DNA of 9,155 nucleotides from an uncultured Clostridia bacterium (GTDB taxonomy: Bacteria; Bacillota; Clostridia; Christensenellales; Borkfalkiaceae), in the NCBI GenBank assembly GCA_946627905.1, contig CAMOVY010000037.1, forward strand, positions 1-9,155. The letters run 5' to 3'. A program made the translations under genes and the position numbers. Each line of letters starts with the position of its first letter. Within the stretch, counting starts at the first letter, position 1. Below, in pieces: positions 1-6,296 of this stretch. The notes under the pieces are model-generated. The model ran no database searches, had not been told where the DNA came from, and saw nothing but the letters and a program-made list of their open reading frames with translations.

Positions 1-276
1 ATACATATTGACGCGGTAGTTATTAACGCCCTTTTCTACGTCTATTTCGTACCTGTAAGTATATAACCCGCCGTCTGACGATATTAACTCGCCTTTGGTG
101 ATAGTGTTTGCGTTCAGTTCGTAGTTGCTTAATTCTCTGAAATCCGTTCCGTACTGTTGAACAAAAGCGGTATAGTTATATTTTGCAAATTTGTTTTTAT
201 CGGCGTTGCCGCTAACGTCCCCGTCTATAACCAGCATATCGCCGTTTTCAATGAAAAATTGATTAGCCGTGCTTTT
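1..276 (-). CDS. Continuation of the 623-start protein in the -1 frame, runs off left edge
   Basis: Read from 276 to base 1 on the minus strand, 92 codons are open with no stop, beginning K-S-T-A-N-Q-F-F-I-E-N-G-D. The composition is that of a soluble extracytoplasmic domain, with many Asn, Asp, Gly, Tyr and Thr residues. Two turns in a row resemble each other (N-G-D-M-L-V-I-D-G-D). It joins smoothly to the upstream frame if one T or A is added to the run at 273-282, giving S-F-F-K-S-T or S-F-L-K-S-T across the junction. The only in-frame ATG near the break (237) has no clear ribosome binding site, so independent translation is unlikely. The C-terminus lies outside the window. I do not recognise the domain. 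Confidence 0.6.
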
Positions 277-623
277 AAAAAACTTTCGGAACGGGAAATA
301 TATAAAGCGCCGTCGCCCGTCTTGTATTTTTCGCCGCTTACGTTCTGCGTTGTTAAACCCGCGTCCACATCGCCCAAAATCACGGTGTGATACGAGTTCA
401 GATTTTTTAAATTATACGCCAGAATAAACAAACTTTCCGTAGGCGAACAGTCTTCGATATTTTTCGTGTTGTCGGATATATAAGTATTATTTACGGGCGT
501 AATCACCACTTCGCTACGCGATTGACCTTTGGGTCTTACAAAATACAGTATCGTAAGCGTTGCCCCGACAATCAATACGACGGACAAAACGACTATAATA
601 GTTATCTTTAACGGCTTTTTCAT
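225..623 (-). CDS. Membrane-anchored extracytoplasmic protein, N-terminal part, frame broken
   Basis: The family is not recognised. The ATG at 623 is preceded by AAAGGA (631-636) at 7 bases, so the start is well supported. Residues 1-6 are basic, residues about 7-28 form one hydrophobic segment, and the rest is polar. This fits a single N-terminal anchor or uncleaved signal with an outward-facing domain; there is no lipobox cysteine. The frame reaches a TAG at 225-227 after 132 codons, but its last 16 or so codons (from base 275 down) look like out-of-frame reading. The -1 frame is open from 276 to base 1 and reads as normal protein. The two frames meet at T-TTT-TTA (276-282), positioned exactly in the zero frame. 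Either a one-base deletion in the T6/A4 run disabled the gene, or the assembly lost a base, or -1 frameshifting occurs. The reading frame is clear; the function is unknown. Confidence 0.7.
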   Translation of the reverse strand: MKKPLKITIIVVLSVVLIVGATLTILYFVRPKGQSRSEVVITPVNNTYISDNTKNIEDCSPTESLFILAYNLKNLNSYHTVILGDVDAGLTTQNVSGEKYKTGDGALYISRSESFLKARLINFSLKTAICWL

Positions 624-654
624 TTTTCAGTCCTTTATAAACGTTTACTGCAAA

Positions 655-683
655 ATTATAATATAATTACCTATTGTTGTCAA
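655..683 (-). promoter_or_regulatory. Consensus sigma-A promoter for the gene starting at 623
   Basis: On the minus strand TTGACA (678-683) and TATAAT (655-660) are separated by exactly 17 bases, a perfect match to the housekeeping consensus. The expected transcript start is near 648, leaving a leader of about 25 bases that carries the AAAGGA site. The -35 box begins only 15 bases beyond the terminator hairpin of the ABC operon, so this gene is transcribed separately. No operator-like palindrome overlaps the boxes, which suggests constitutive strong expression. Confidence 0.85.
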
Positions 684-698
684 CCCGTAAATTTATAA

Positions 699-734
699 AC
701 CAAAAGACAACCCGAAACCGGGTTGTCTTTTGGT
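699..734 (-). terminator. Hairpin terminator of the ABC transporter operon
   Basis: A perfect 16-bp stem (699-714 with 719-734) closes a 4-base loop (AAAC on the + strand) 32 bases past the permease stop codon. On the minus strand the stem is followed by TTTATAAATTT, a T-rich but imperfect tail. Position and stem strength make it the end of the transcript that starts above 4132. Confidence 0.8.
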
Positions 735-766
735 AAAAAAGTTTTCCTATATTCAAAGCGTTAAGA

Positions 767-2308
767 TTAAAGCGGCAAATCCTTTTCTTTAAATCTCTTG
801 AATGCTACGCAATAACAGATAAGTCCGACGGCGATAAGAATTGCCGCTTTCCATAAGAACGTGAGAGTGCTTTCTAATATGGACATTACGTCGAACAGCG
901 ATATAATAGACACGTAGTTGAAGTATTTAAGAGAATCCATACGGATAACCGACGGAATTACAGGTGAACCGAACAGTCCTAAAATCGTTGCCACCAAAAA
1001 GAATATATTAAGTCCGCCGCCGATTGCCATAGCGTTTTTACTGCGGTTAAACACGCTTGACGCCAAGAACGAAATACCGCTCATAGCGAACATAACGATA
1101 AACGCGTTAAGATTTATCAACAGCAGTTTGCCTACGCTCAACTCGGTTTTAACGTCTACAATCAGAATACTCACTACCGAACACACCGCGGTACATAAGA
1201 ACATTAAAAACAACGAACCGATAAGATACAGCGCCTGCGTTGCGCTTACGGTGCTGCGCTTTGTCGGCGTAGACAAAACGTACGCCATAGAACCGCTGTC
1301 CACCTGCCCCGCGATAAGGTTGTTCGCCGCCATTATCATATATATTATAGGTAGCAACAGCCCTGCAATCTTAAAGAATATCGAACCGACCAGAATGCCG
1401 TATAAATCCATACTGCCTATATCTTCCAGCGCGTCGCCGACTTCTTTGGGAAGCGTAGAAAGAATACTCGACGTAAAACTTGCTTTCAGTTCCGCTCTTA
1501 TTCCGTCTTCGGTTTCGTCGGGTTTAATATTCTCTATCCTGTAAGCGAGATTTGCCCTATAATTTATTACCACAGTTCTCGCTATATTTTTAACGTTTTC
1601 GTAATCGGTAAACCCGAATCCCGCATATTCTTCCGCTGTGATGCCGTAATCTTTAAGTTCGTTCAATACTTTTTCCACGTTATCGGGACTTACCATATTA
1701 CCCGCAAGGAAAATCGTGGAATTAACAAACGCGTAATCCCCGACGTATTCCGCGCGCTCGTCTTCCGTCATAGTCAAAGCGCCCGAAACGTTATAGCGCG
1801 GCGCAGTCTCTCCTACCGAAACGTAAAACGCGTCGAATCGATACGTGTTTTCCGCTACCATCGGGTTAAACACGTACATTATTATTCCCATAACTTCCTG
1901 CGCTTCTACGGAATCCGCTTCGTAGCCGAGTTCTGCGGCAACGCCTGCGCAATACTGTTGTAATTTACCTACGGCGTCCGCATATGCCGCCGCGTTTGCG
2001 GCGTCCGCACCGTCAGTCGCATATATCTGCCGATATTCTTCAGAGTTAATATATGCAACAAAGGTTTGGTCGAAATAATACAGCCCAGAAGACGACAATT
2101 CGTAATAATTAAGCGCGCGGTTTTTGGTCTGCGCGGTTAGTTCTGCCTCTATCATGGCGTTTTCAACGGCGACTTTGGTTTTACTCAAATTCCCGTTGCC
2201 CGCGATAAGCATAACGCATACGAGCATAAAGCAAACTGCGAAAGTTATTATCGCCCACATAAGCCCGTTCGCCTTGCAGGACTGTTTCAATAAAGGTTTA
2301 CTTATCAT
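767..2308 (-). CDS. ABC-2 type transporter permease
   Basis: This is the 513-residue membrane subunit of an ABC exporter. One hydrophobic helix lies at about residues 14-36, followed by a large polar, probably extracytoplasmic region at 37-300. A C-terminal block of five hydrophobic segments follows at about 303-328, 358-384, 395-420, 426-446 and 485-505. Between segments 2 and 3 the stretch S-G-S-M-A-Y-V-L-S-T-P-T-K-R matches the cytoplasmic signature of ABC-2 permeases (D/E-x-G-x-x-x-x-L-x-x-P-x-x-R), where the ATPase docks. The ATG is one base after the upstream ATPase stop, and the ribosome binding site AAAGGAG lies inside the last codons of that ATPase, so translation is coupled. With six helices it would need to dimerise to form a full exporter. 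The substrate is unknown; the TetR neighbour suggests a toxic or antimicrobial compound. The nearest functional analogy is BcrA/LnrLMN-like resistance exporters, which is inference only. Confidence 0.9.
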   Translation of the reverse strand: MISKPLLKQSCKANGLMWAIITFAVCFMLVCVMLIAGNGNLSKTKVAVENAMIEAELTAQTKNRALNYYELSSSGLYYFDQTFVAYINSEEYRQIYATDGADAANAAAYADAVGKLQQYCAGVAAELGYEADSVEAQEVMGIIMYVFNPMVAENTYRFDAFYVSVGETAPRYNVSGALTMTEDERAEYVGDYAFVNSTIFLAGNMVSPDNVEKVLNELKDYGITAEEYAGFGFTDYENVKNIARTVVINYRANLAYRIENIKPDETEDGIRAELKASFTSSILSTLPKEVGDALEDIGSMDLYGILVGSIFFKIAGLLLPIIYMIMAANNLIAGQVDSGSMAYVLSTPTKRSTVSATQALYLIGSLFLMFLCTAVCSVVSILIVDVKTELSVGKLLLINLNAFIVMFAMSGISFLASSVFNRSKNAMAIGGGLNIFFLVATILGLFGSPVIPSVIRMDSLKYFNYVSIISLFDVMSILESTLTFLWKAAILIAVGLICYCVAFKRFKEKDLPL

Positions 2309-2309
2309 T

Positions 2310-3215
2310 TTAGTTCTCCTTTTGGTTTTTTATAATCTCGGCGAAACGTTTTTCGAGAGTATACTTTACTTCCGAAATAAATTTAACGTCGTAATTTTTA
2401 AGGCTTAAAAACAAAGCCTGAATTTTTGTCTTTTCAATATTCACCGTAAGTTGATTGTATTCTTTTTGGTCTCTTATAAAGTTATAGTCGAGTTTTTTAA
2501 ACGCTTCGTAGTCTTTTTGTTTTGTGAACTCTATCTTAAAATCGGCGACTTTGCGTTCACGTATTTCGCGCATATCCGCTACGATAAGAATTTTACCGCT
2601 ATCGATAAGCGCAACTCTATCGGCAATCTTTTCCAACTCTTCGTAAAGATGCGAACTTATAAGTATTGTCTTGCCGCGCTGTTTCTCTTCCAGAAGAAGG
2701 TCTAAAAACGCCACACGCATAAGCGGGTCAAGCCCCGTGGTCGGTTCGTCTAAAATCAGTATTTCGGGATTACTCATAAGCGCCGCAACGACCGCGGTCT
2801 TCTGCTTCATACCCTTGCTCATACGCTTTAAGTTGGCGCTGGGGTCTAATTGCAATTTCTCCGTAATATAATTCGCATAACTTAAATCTTTAACGCCCAG
2901 AAACTCCGCCTGCGACTTTAAAAACTCCGTGCCTGTAGGAAGGTCGGGAAAGGCTATTTCCCCAGGTACGTAGCCGATATACGGTTTAGTCTTCTCGGCG
3001 TCTTGCCAAGCGTCTTTTCCAAAAATCTTTACCGTGCCGCTATCGGGCTTTATAAAGCCCATAACGTTTCTTATTGTCGTGGTCTTGCCCGCGCCGTTCG
3101 CACCGACAAACCCCAGAATTTCGCCGCGGCGGAGTTCGAAACTCACGTCGAACACGCCTTTATTCTCGCCGTAGTCTTTGGTAAGCCCTTTTATTTCTAT
3201 AAGGTTTTCCGTCAT
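2310..3215 (-). CDS. ABC transporter ATP-binding protein (second of the pair)
   Basis: This 301-residue nucleotide-binding subunit of the CcmA/BcrA-like class has Walker A G-A-N-G-A-G-K-T-T (38-46), a Q-loop region reading G-Y-V-P-G-E (81-86), signature R-M-S-K-G-M-K-Q-K (131-139), Walker B I-L-I-L-D-E (152-157), and the switch histidine in S-S-H (H189). The C-terminal 90 residues after about 210 form the accessory domain usual for this class. The signature departs from the textbook LSGGQ (MSKGM), as is common in this class. The start codon overlaps the stop of the upstream ATPase (ATGA, 3212-3215). It hydrolyses ATP on the cytoplasmic face to drive export through the permease encoded next. 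The two ATPases are related but clearly distinct, so they may form a heterodimer. Confidence 0.95.
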   Translation of the reverse strand: MTENLIEIKGLTKDYGENKGVFDVSFELRRGEILGFVGANGAGKTTTIRNVMGFIKPDSGTVKIFGKDAWQDAEKTKPYIGYVPGEIAFPDLPTGTEFLKSQAEFLGVKDLSYANYITEKLQLDPSANLKRMSKGMKQKTAVVAALMSNPEILILDEPTTGLDPLMRVAFLDLLLEEKQRGKTILISSHLYEELEKIADRVALIDSGKILIVADMREIRERKVADFKIEFTKQKDYEAFKKLDYNFIRDQKEYNQLTVNIEKTKIQALFLSLKNYDVKFISEVKYTLEKRFAEIIKNQKEN

Positions 3216-4132
3216 AGCGCGCCCCCGAAATTCTTGTCTTCTTTATAATATTTCATAAAATAATCTTCCAAAGTTTCCTTTTCGTGCGTAAAGTCCGAAA
3301 TCCCGTATTCCGCAAGGTCGGAAATGAGATAGTTAACGTCCTTATCGTTCACGGCAATCCTTACCGCGTCCCCGTCTTTACCTATAACTTTATAATGCGT
3401 GTTATCGGCGTCTTCCGCAATGAATTTAGCCTTGTCTGCCGCATTGTAAAACTTAAGGCGGTAAATTTTGTCCCGTTTATGTTTCAAATCGTCCGCAACG
3501 AATTCAGACACTATTCTGCCGTCTTTGATTATCGCTATTCTGTCGCAGGTCGCGTCCACTTCGCCGAAAATGTGGCTGGAAAGCAATATGGTTTTGCCGC
3601 GCTTTTTCTCTTCTTTTACAAATTCGATAAAACGCTGTTGCATTTTAAGGTCAAGCCCGCTGGTCGGTTCGTCTAAAATAAGAATATCGGGGTCGTTTAA
3701 AAACGCGACGACGACGGCAAGTTTTCTTTTCACACCCAAACTCATACGCTTGGTTTCACCGCTCGGGTCGAGTTCGAACGCGTCTATAAGATATTTTATA
3801 TATTTTTCGTCGGTAGCGCGTTTCATCTTTTTCATCATATCCAGAAACTCGTACCCCGTAAGCCCTGCGGGCAAGGCTATTTCCCCTGGCAGATAGCCGA
3901 CTTTCGGCATAAACTCGGTATAACGGTTAAAACTTTCTTTGCCTAAAATACGCGTGTGCCCGCTCTGCGGTCTGGAAAAGCCCATAAGATGGCGTATCGT
4001 AGTGGACTTTCCCGCGCCGTTAGGTCCTAAAAACCCAAACACTTCGCCCTGATTTACCGTGAAAGAAACGTCGAATACGCCGCGATTGTGTCCGTAATCT
4101 TTAGTTAAGTTCTCAACTTCGATTTCTTTCAT
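3212..4132 (-). CDS. ABC transporter ATP-binding protein (first of the pair)
   Basis: This is the 306-residue nucleotide-binding subunit and the first gene of the exporter operon. Motifs are Walker A G-P-N-G-A-G-K-S-T (36-44), Q-loop region G-Y-L-P-G-E (79-84), signature R-M-S-L-G-V-K-R-K (129-137), Walker B I-L-I-L-D-E (150-155) and the switch histidine H187. All catalytic positions are present, so it should be active; the signature is a non-LSGGQ variant (MSLGV). The ATG at 4132 has AAAGGAG (4139-4145) 6 bases upstream, a strong site that fixes the start. It lies back to back with the TetR-family gene and shares its control region. A homodimer, or a heterodimer with the next gene product, would both be consistent. 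Confidence 0.95.
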   Translation of the reverse strand: MKEIEVENLTKDYGHNRGVFDVSFTVNQGEVFGFLGPNGAGKSTTIRHLMGFSRPQSGHTRILGKESFNRYTEFMPKVGYLPGEIALPAGLTGYEFLDMMKKMKRATDEKYIKYLIDAFELDPSGETKRMSLGVKRKLAVVVAFLNDPDILILDEPTSGLDLKMQQRFIEFVKEEKKRGKTILLSSHIFGEVDATCDRIAIIKDGRIVSEFVADDLKHKRDKIYRLKFYNAADKAKFIAEDADNTHYKVIGKDGDAVRIAVNDKDVNYLISDLAEYGISDFTHEKETLEDYFMKYYKEDKNFGGAL

Positions 4133-4151
4133 AAAGTCTCCTTTCGTTTTT

Positions 4152-4181
4152 TCGACAAATGTATATTTTATTGACTATAAT
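4152..4181 (+). promoter_or_regulatory. Probable promoter of the TetR-family gene
   Basis: TCGACA (4152-4157, five of six consensus bases) and TATAAT (4176-4181, perfect) are 18 bases apart. The start would be near 4188, inside the 21-bp palindrome, giving a leader of about 114 bases. An alternative is TTGACT (4171-4176) with TATATT (4195-4200), also 18 bases apart. Either choice places the palindrome over the start region, fitting autoregulation. Confidence 0.45.
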
Positions 4182-4182
4182 C

Positions 4183-4203
4183 TATAATATATGATATATT
4201 ATA
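4183..4203. promoter_or_regulatory. 21-bp perfect palindrome, candidate TetR-family operator
   Basis: TATAATATAT, a central G, then ATATATTATA form a perfect inverted repeat with 10-base arms. It sits in the only divergent intergenic region, between the TetR-family gene and the exporter operon. It overlaps the predicted -10 box and spacer of the exporter promoter and the start point of the regulator promoter. Length and symmetry suit a TetR-family dimer. The caution is composition: pure A/T arms become palindromic more easily by chance. Confidence 0.55.
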
Positions 4204-4213
4204 AAAAAGGCAA
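4184..4213 (-). promoter_or_regulatory. Probable promoter of the ABC exporter operon
   Basis: On the minus strand TTGCCT (4208-4213, four of six consensus bases) is followed after 18 bases by TATTAT (4184-4189, five of six). The predicted start is near 4177, about 45 bases before the first ATPase ATG. The 21-bp palindrome covers the spacer and the -10 box, so a repressor bound there would block this promoter. The region is so AT-rich that other -10 boxes are possible. Confidence 0.4.
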
Positions 4214-4263
4214 TTAAAAAACGTTCACAGAAGTTTACACCAAACACAAAACAGTAAAATAAC

Positions 4264-4285
4264 AGACAAAAACCGATATTTGTCT
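4264..4285 (+). repeat. Inverted repeat in the leader of the TetR-family gene
   Basis: AGACAAA (4264-4270) and TTTGTCT (4279-4285) are perfect 7-base inverted arms around an 8-base loop, ending 6 bases before the AGGGAG ribosome binding site. It could be a weak RNA hairpin limiting translation of the regulator, or a second protein-binding site. A related GACAAA occurs at 4154-4159 in the promoter. The function is unproven. Confidence 0.35.
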
Positions 4286-4301
4286 AAAATCAGGGAGTAT
4301 T

Positions 4302-4880
4302 ATGGAAAAATACAGAGACGATTTGCGGGTCAGAAGAACGAGAAAACTTTTAAGCACCGCGCTTTTCGATATGATGGCGGAACAGGACTTTTCGAGAATA
4401 AGCGTCAACGACGTTTGCGAAAAAGCGATGGTGCACAGAGCGACTTTTTACAATCATTTTAAAGACAAAGACGATTTACTTAACTATACTTTAGACGAAA
4501 TTCAGGAAGAACTGTTTGAGAAAAGCGTCAAAGATTCGGACTTGTATTCGGGAAAACAAACTTATATGAACCTTATAAGTTGCGTAATAGATTTCGTAAT
4601 GGAAAACAACGATAAGTTGGCAAAGATAAGGAAAAACTGTTCCGAAAAAATGATTTTTTCTTTTATCGAAACGATGAAACGTAGTATCAAATATCTGATA
4701 AACAAAAATAAGGTAAACAACGAATACGATATTCCCTTGAATATTATCATAAATTTTTTCACGGGCGGGTTCACAATGATAGGGCTTAACTTAATAGAAG
4801 ACAAAAAAACTTACTCTAAAGAAGAACTTATGCGCTTTTGCGATATGTTGCTTGACGAAAAAATCTTTAATACAAAATAA
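4302..4880 (+). CDS. TetR/AcrR-family transcriptional regulator
   Basis: This 192-residue protein has the usual TetR-family length. The N-terminal DNA-binding domain spans about residues 8-55, with helix-turn-helix around I-S-V-N-D-V-C-E-K-A followed by the hallmark R-A-T-F-Y-N-H-F-K-D-K-D-D-L-L. The C-terminal helical domain (60-192) binds ligand and dimerises; it resembles the C-terminal type often seen in DhaS-like Firmicutes regulators, with the G-G-F segment near residue 152. The start is supported by AGGGAG (4292-4297) 4 bases upstream, a slightly short spacing. Transcribed divergently from the exporter operon, it is expected to repress that operon and itself through the 4183-4203 palindrome and to release DNA when the pump substrate binds. 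The gene looks more AT-rich than the hydrolase genes downstream. The family is certain; the ligand and target are inferred from position. Confidence 0.93.
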   Translation: MEKYRDDLRVRRTRKLLSTALFDMMAEQDFSRISVNDVCEKAMVHRATFYNHFKDKDDLLNYTLDEIQEELFEKSVKDSDLYSGKQTYMNLISCVIDFVMENNDKLAKIRKNCSEKMIFSFIETMKRSIKYLINKNKVNNEYDIPLNIIINFFTGGFTMIGLNLIEDKKTYSKEELMRFCDMLLDEKIFNTK

Positions 4881-4881
4881 T

Positions 4882-4930
4882 ATATAAAAACGGGGCGACC
4901 GATAAAAAATCGGTCGCCCCGTTTTTATAT
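4882..4930. terminator. Bidirectional intrinsic terminator between convergent genes
   Basis: A perfect 22-bp inverted repeat (4882-4903 and 4909-4930) encloses a 5-base A loop. The GC-rich core CGGGGCGACCG is flanked by AAAAA on one side and TTTTT on the other, so both strands give a hairpin followed by a U-tract. It begins 2 bases after the TetR-family stop (4880) and ends 15 bases from the esterase stop (4946-4948), so it serves both transcripts. Confidence 0.95.
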
Positions 4931-4945
4931 GGCATCGGTTGATTA

Positions 4946-6283
4946 TTAAGCGTTCGGATAGACGTAAAGTCCCGTAAATTCTTCCTGCGGCGCTTCGTCC
5001 GCAGCGGACGCGTCGAAGATTATGAACGACTTTTGTTCTTCAAACGAAACGTTGCTGTTTACCGTCTTAAAACCCAACTTTTTGAGATACGAAGCAAGCA
5101 CCGCCGCCGTATCTATATGCGTTTTAACGCTGTTATGGTCGTTCGCGCCGTGCGTACCCCAGCCCGACACACCGTAGCCCTTTTGCGGTATTATGCAGTA
5201 GTGTAAAAACCTTTCGGTCTTTATATAATCGCTATCTTCGAACGCCTGAACGGCAAGCGTGCCCGCTTTAGACCCCGTATGCGTCCAGATAAGCACGGCG
5301 TTAGGGTATTCTTCGTGTATTTTTTCGACGAGTTGAACGCACGCTTCTTTGTAAACGCTCTCGTTAAACCCGCTTGCAGTCGTATCGTTGCCGCCGATAT
5401 TGAATATAACCACGTCGGGAATATAATCCGCCCAGTCCCACCGCGCGGTATTTTTCGCACCCGCAACGGTGTTAGCGGGGGTTATACCCGTATAGTCTAT
5501 CACGTCGTAAACCGACTTGGGATATTTAACGCCCCAGCCCGATTGCCCGACGAATTGCACGTCCGCGTCGAACATTTTTGCCGTAAGGTAGTTGAAAGAG
5601 TGCAGACTGCTACTGTTTGCGGTAGTGCGCCCCACTCCCGAAGTGGCGGCTTTACTGTAATACAGCGAACCGTGCCCCGAACCGCCCGACGCGCACACGA
5701 ACATAAATTTCAGTTTATCCGCGTCTTCATTAATATTGCGGTACATAAAACACCCGTCCGTTTCAAAGCGCGAAATCGCGGTAAACGCGTCCGCCGCCTC
5801 GTCCGTTTTAAGGCAAGTTATGGTATGTTCCCCGTCGTTTAACCCCGAAACCAGCGTTATCTCGCTGGTTTTTTCCGCTGCGGGAAGATAAAATCTTCTG
5901 CCCGCTTCGGGGTTCGGCAACGTTTCGCCGTCAAGCGCGAAATTATAATAGATATCGCCCGCGCTATGCAAAAAAGTCGCTTTAAGTTCCGTACCCGTAA
6001 ATGCGACGGTAAAGCCCGTAGCGGTATTATAAAGCAATACCGCGCTACCCGCCGTTCCGGAAATGGTCGAAGATATATCCGATTTGTACTCGTACCTACC
6101 TTCCCACTTGACTATCGGGTCGGAATTTATTAAAAGACTGCCAGAAAGCACGGAATATTCAGAAGGCGTTTTTTCATACGTTTCTTTGCGCGGTTCTTCC
6201 TTTCCTTTGCAGGCGGTAGCGGAACAAACGAGTAAAACACAACTTAAAAGCGCCGCGAGTTTTTTAATAAACGATTTTTTCAT
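4946..6283 (-). CDS. SGNH/GDSL-family esterase lipoprotein (CE2-like)
   Basis: This 445-residue protein has a lipoprotein signal: basic start, hydrophobic 9-20, and lipobox A-T-A-C with Cys25, so it is likely tethered outside the membrane. Residues about 45-175 look like the beta-rich N-terminal domain of CE2-type acetyl esterases. The hydrolase domain follows. F-V-C-A-S-G-G-S-G-H-G (195-205) aligns with the F-I-G-D-S-I-T-C-G-Y-G block of that family and makes Ser199 the nucleophile candidate. Q-S-G-W-G (247-251) is the block II glycine region, G-G-N-D (297-300) is block III, and N-D-H-N-S (381-385) supplies His383. The Gly-Asp before the serine is replaced by Cys-Ala, which is unusual. The expected reaction is deacetylation or ester cleavage of a glycan; the substrate is unknown. 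The start has GGGGGAA overlapping the stop of the upstream membrane hydrolase, 13 bases between genes, so they are cotranscribed. Confidence 0.82.
   Translation of the reverse strand: MKKSFIKKLAALLSCVLLVCSATACKGKEEPRKETYEKTPSEYSVLSGSLLINSDPIVKWEGRYEYKSDISSTISGTAGSAVLLYNTATGFTVAFTGTELKATFLHSAGDIYYNFALDGETLPNPEAGRRFYLPAAEKTSEITLVSGLNDGEHTITCLKTDEAADAFTAISRFETDGCFMYRNINEDADKLKFMFVCASGGSGHGSLYYSKAATSGVGRTTANSSSLHSFNYLTAKMFDADVQFVGQSGWGVKYPKSVYDVIDYTGITPANTVAGAKNTARWDWADYIPDVVIFNIGGNDTTASGFNESVYKEACVQLVEKIHEEYPNAVLIWTHTGSKAGTLAVQAFEDSDYIKTERFLHYCIIPQKGYGVSGWGTHGANDHNSVKTHIDTAAVLASYLKKLGFKTVNSNVSFEEQKSFIIFDASAADEAPQEEFTGLYVYPNA
5848..5874 (+). other. Terminator-like hairpin on the strand antisense to the esterase gene
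   Basis: AAACCAGCG (5848-5856) pairs perfectly with CGCTGGTTT (5863-5871) around a 6-base loop, and the + strand runs on into six T (5869-5874). In the + direction this is the form of an intrinsic terminator. In the sense (minus) direction the stem is followed by only three T. It lies inside the esterase coding sequence, so it may be chance or may stop antisense transcription. Confidence 0.4.
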
Positions 6284-6296
6284 ATCCGTTTTCCCC

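Noticed and set aside
681..717. Repeated CAACCCG (681-687 and 708-714) near the ABC operon terminator
   Set aside because: Only two 7-base copies; one is part of the terminator stem and the other adjoins the -35 box. No evidence of a repeat family.
918..1544. 208-codon open frame on the + strand inside the permease gene
   Set aside because: It is antisense to a clearly coding frame with good membrane helices and ATPase-docking motif, has no ribosome binding site of note, and its composition is what a shadow frame gives.
1988..2003. GC-rich 6-bp hairpin CGCCGC-GTTT-GCGGCG within the permease gene
   Set aside because: It encodes an Ala-rich stretch and has no T-run on either side, so it is most simply explained by repeated Ala codons.
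4191..4217. Tiny + strand open frame (8 codons) in the divergent intergenic region
   Set aside because: It has no ribosome binding site and falls on the AT palindrome and promoter; not a believable leader peptide.
5279..5842. 187-codon + strand open frame antisense to the esterase
   Set aside because: It is Arg/Val-rich with no recognisable domain and is fully covered by the esterase gene with lipobox and SGNH motifs; a product of the high GCG/CGT content on that strand.
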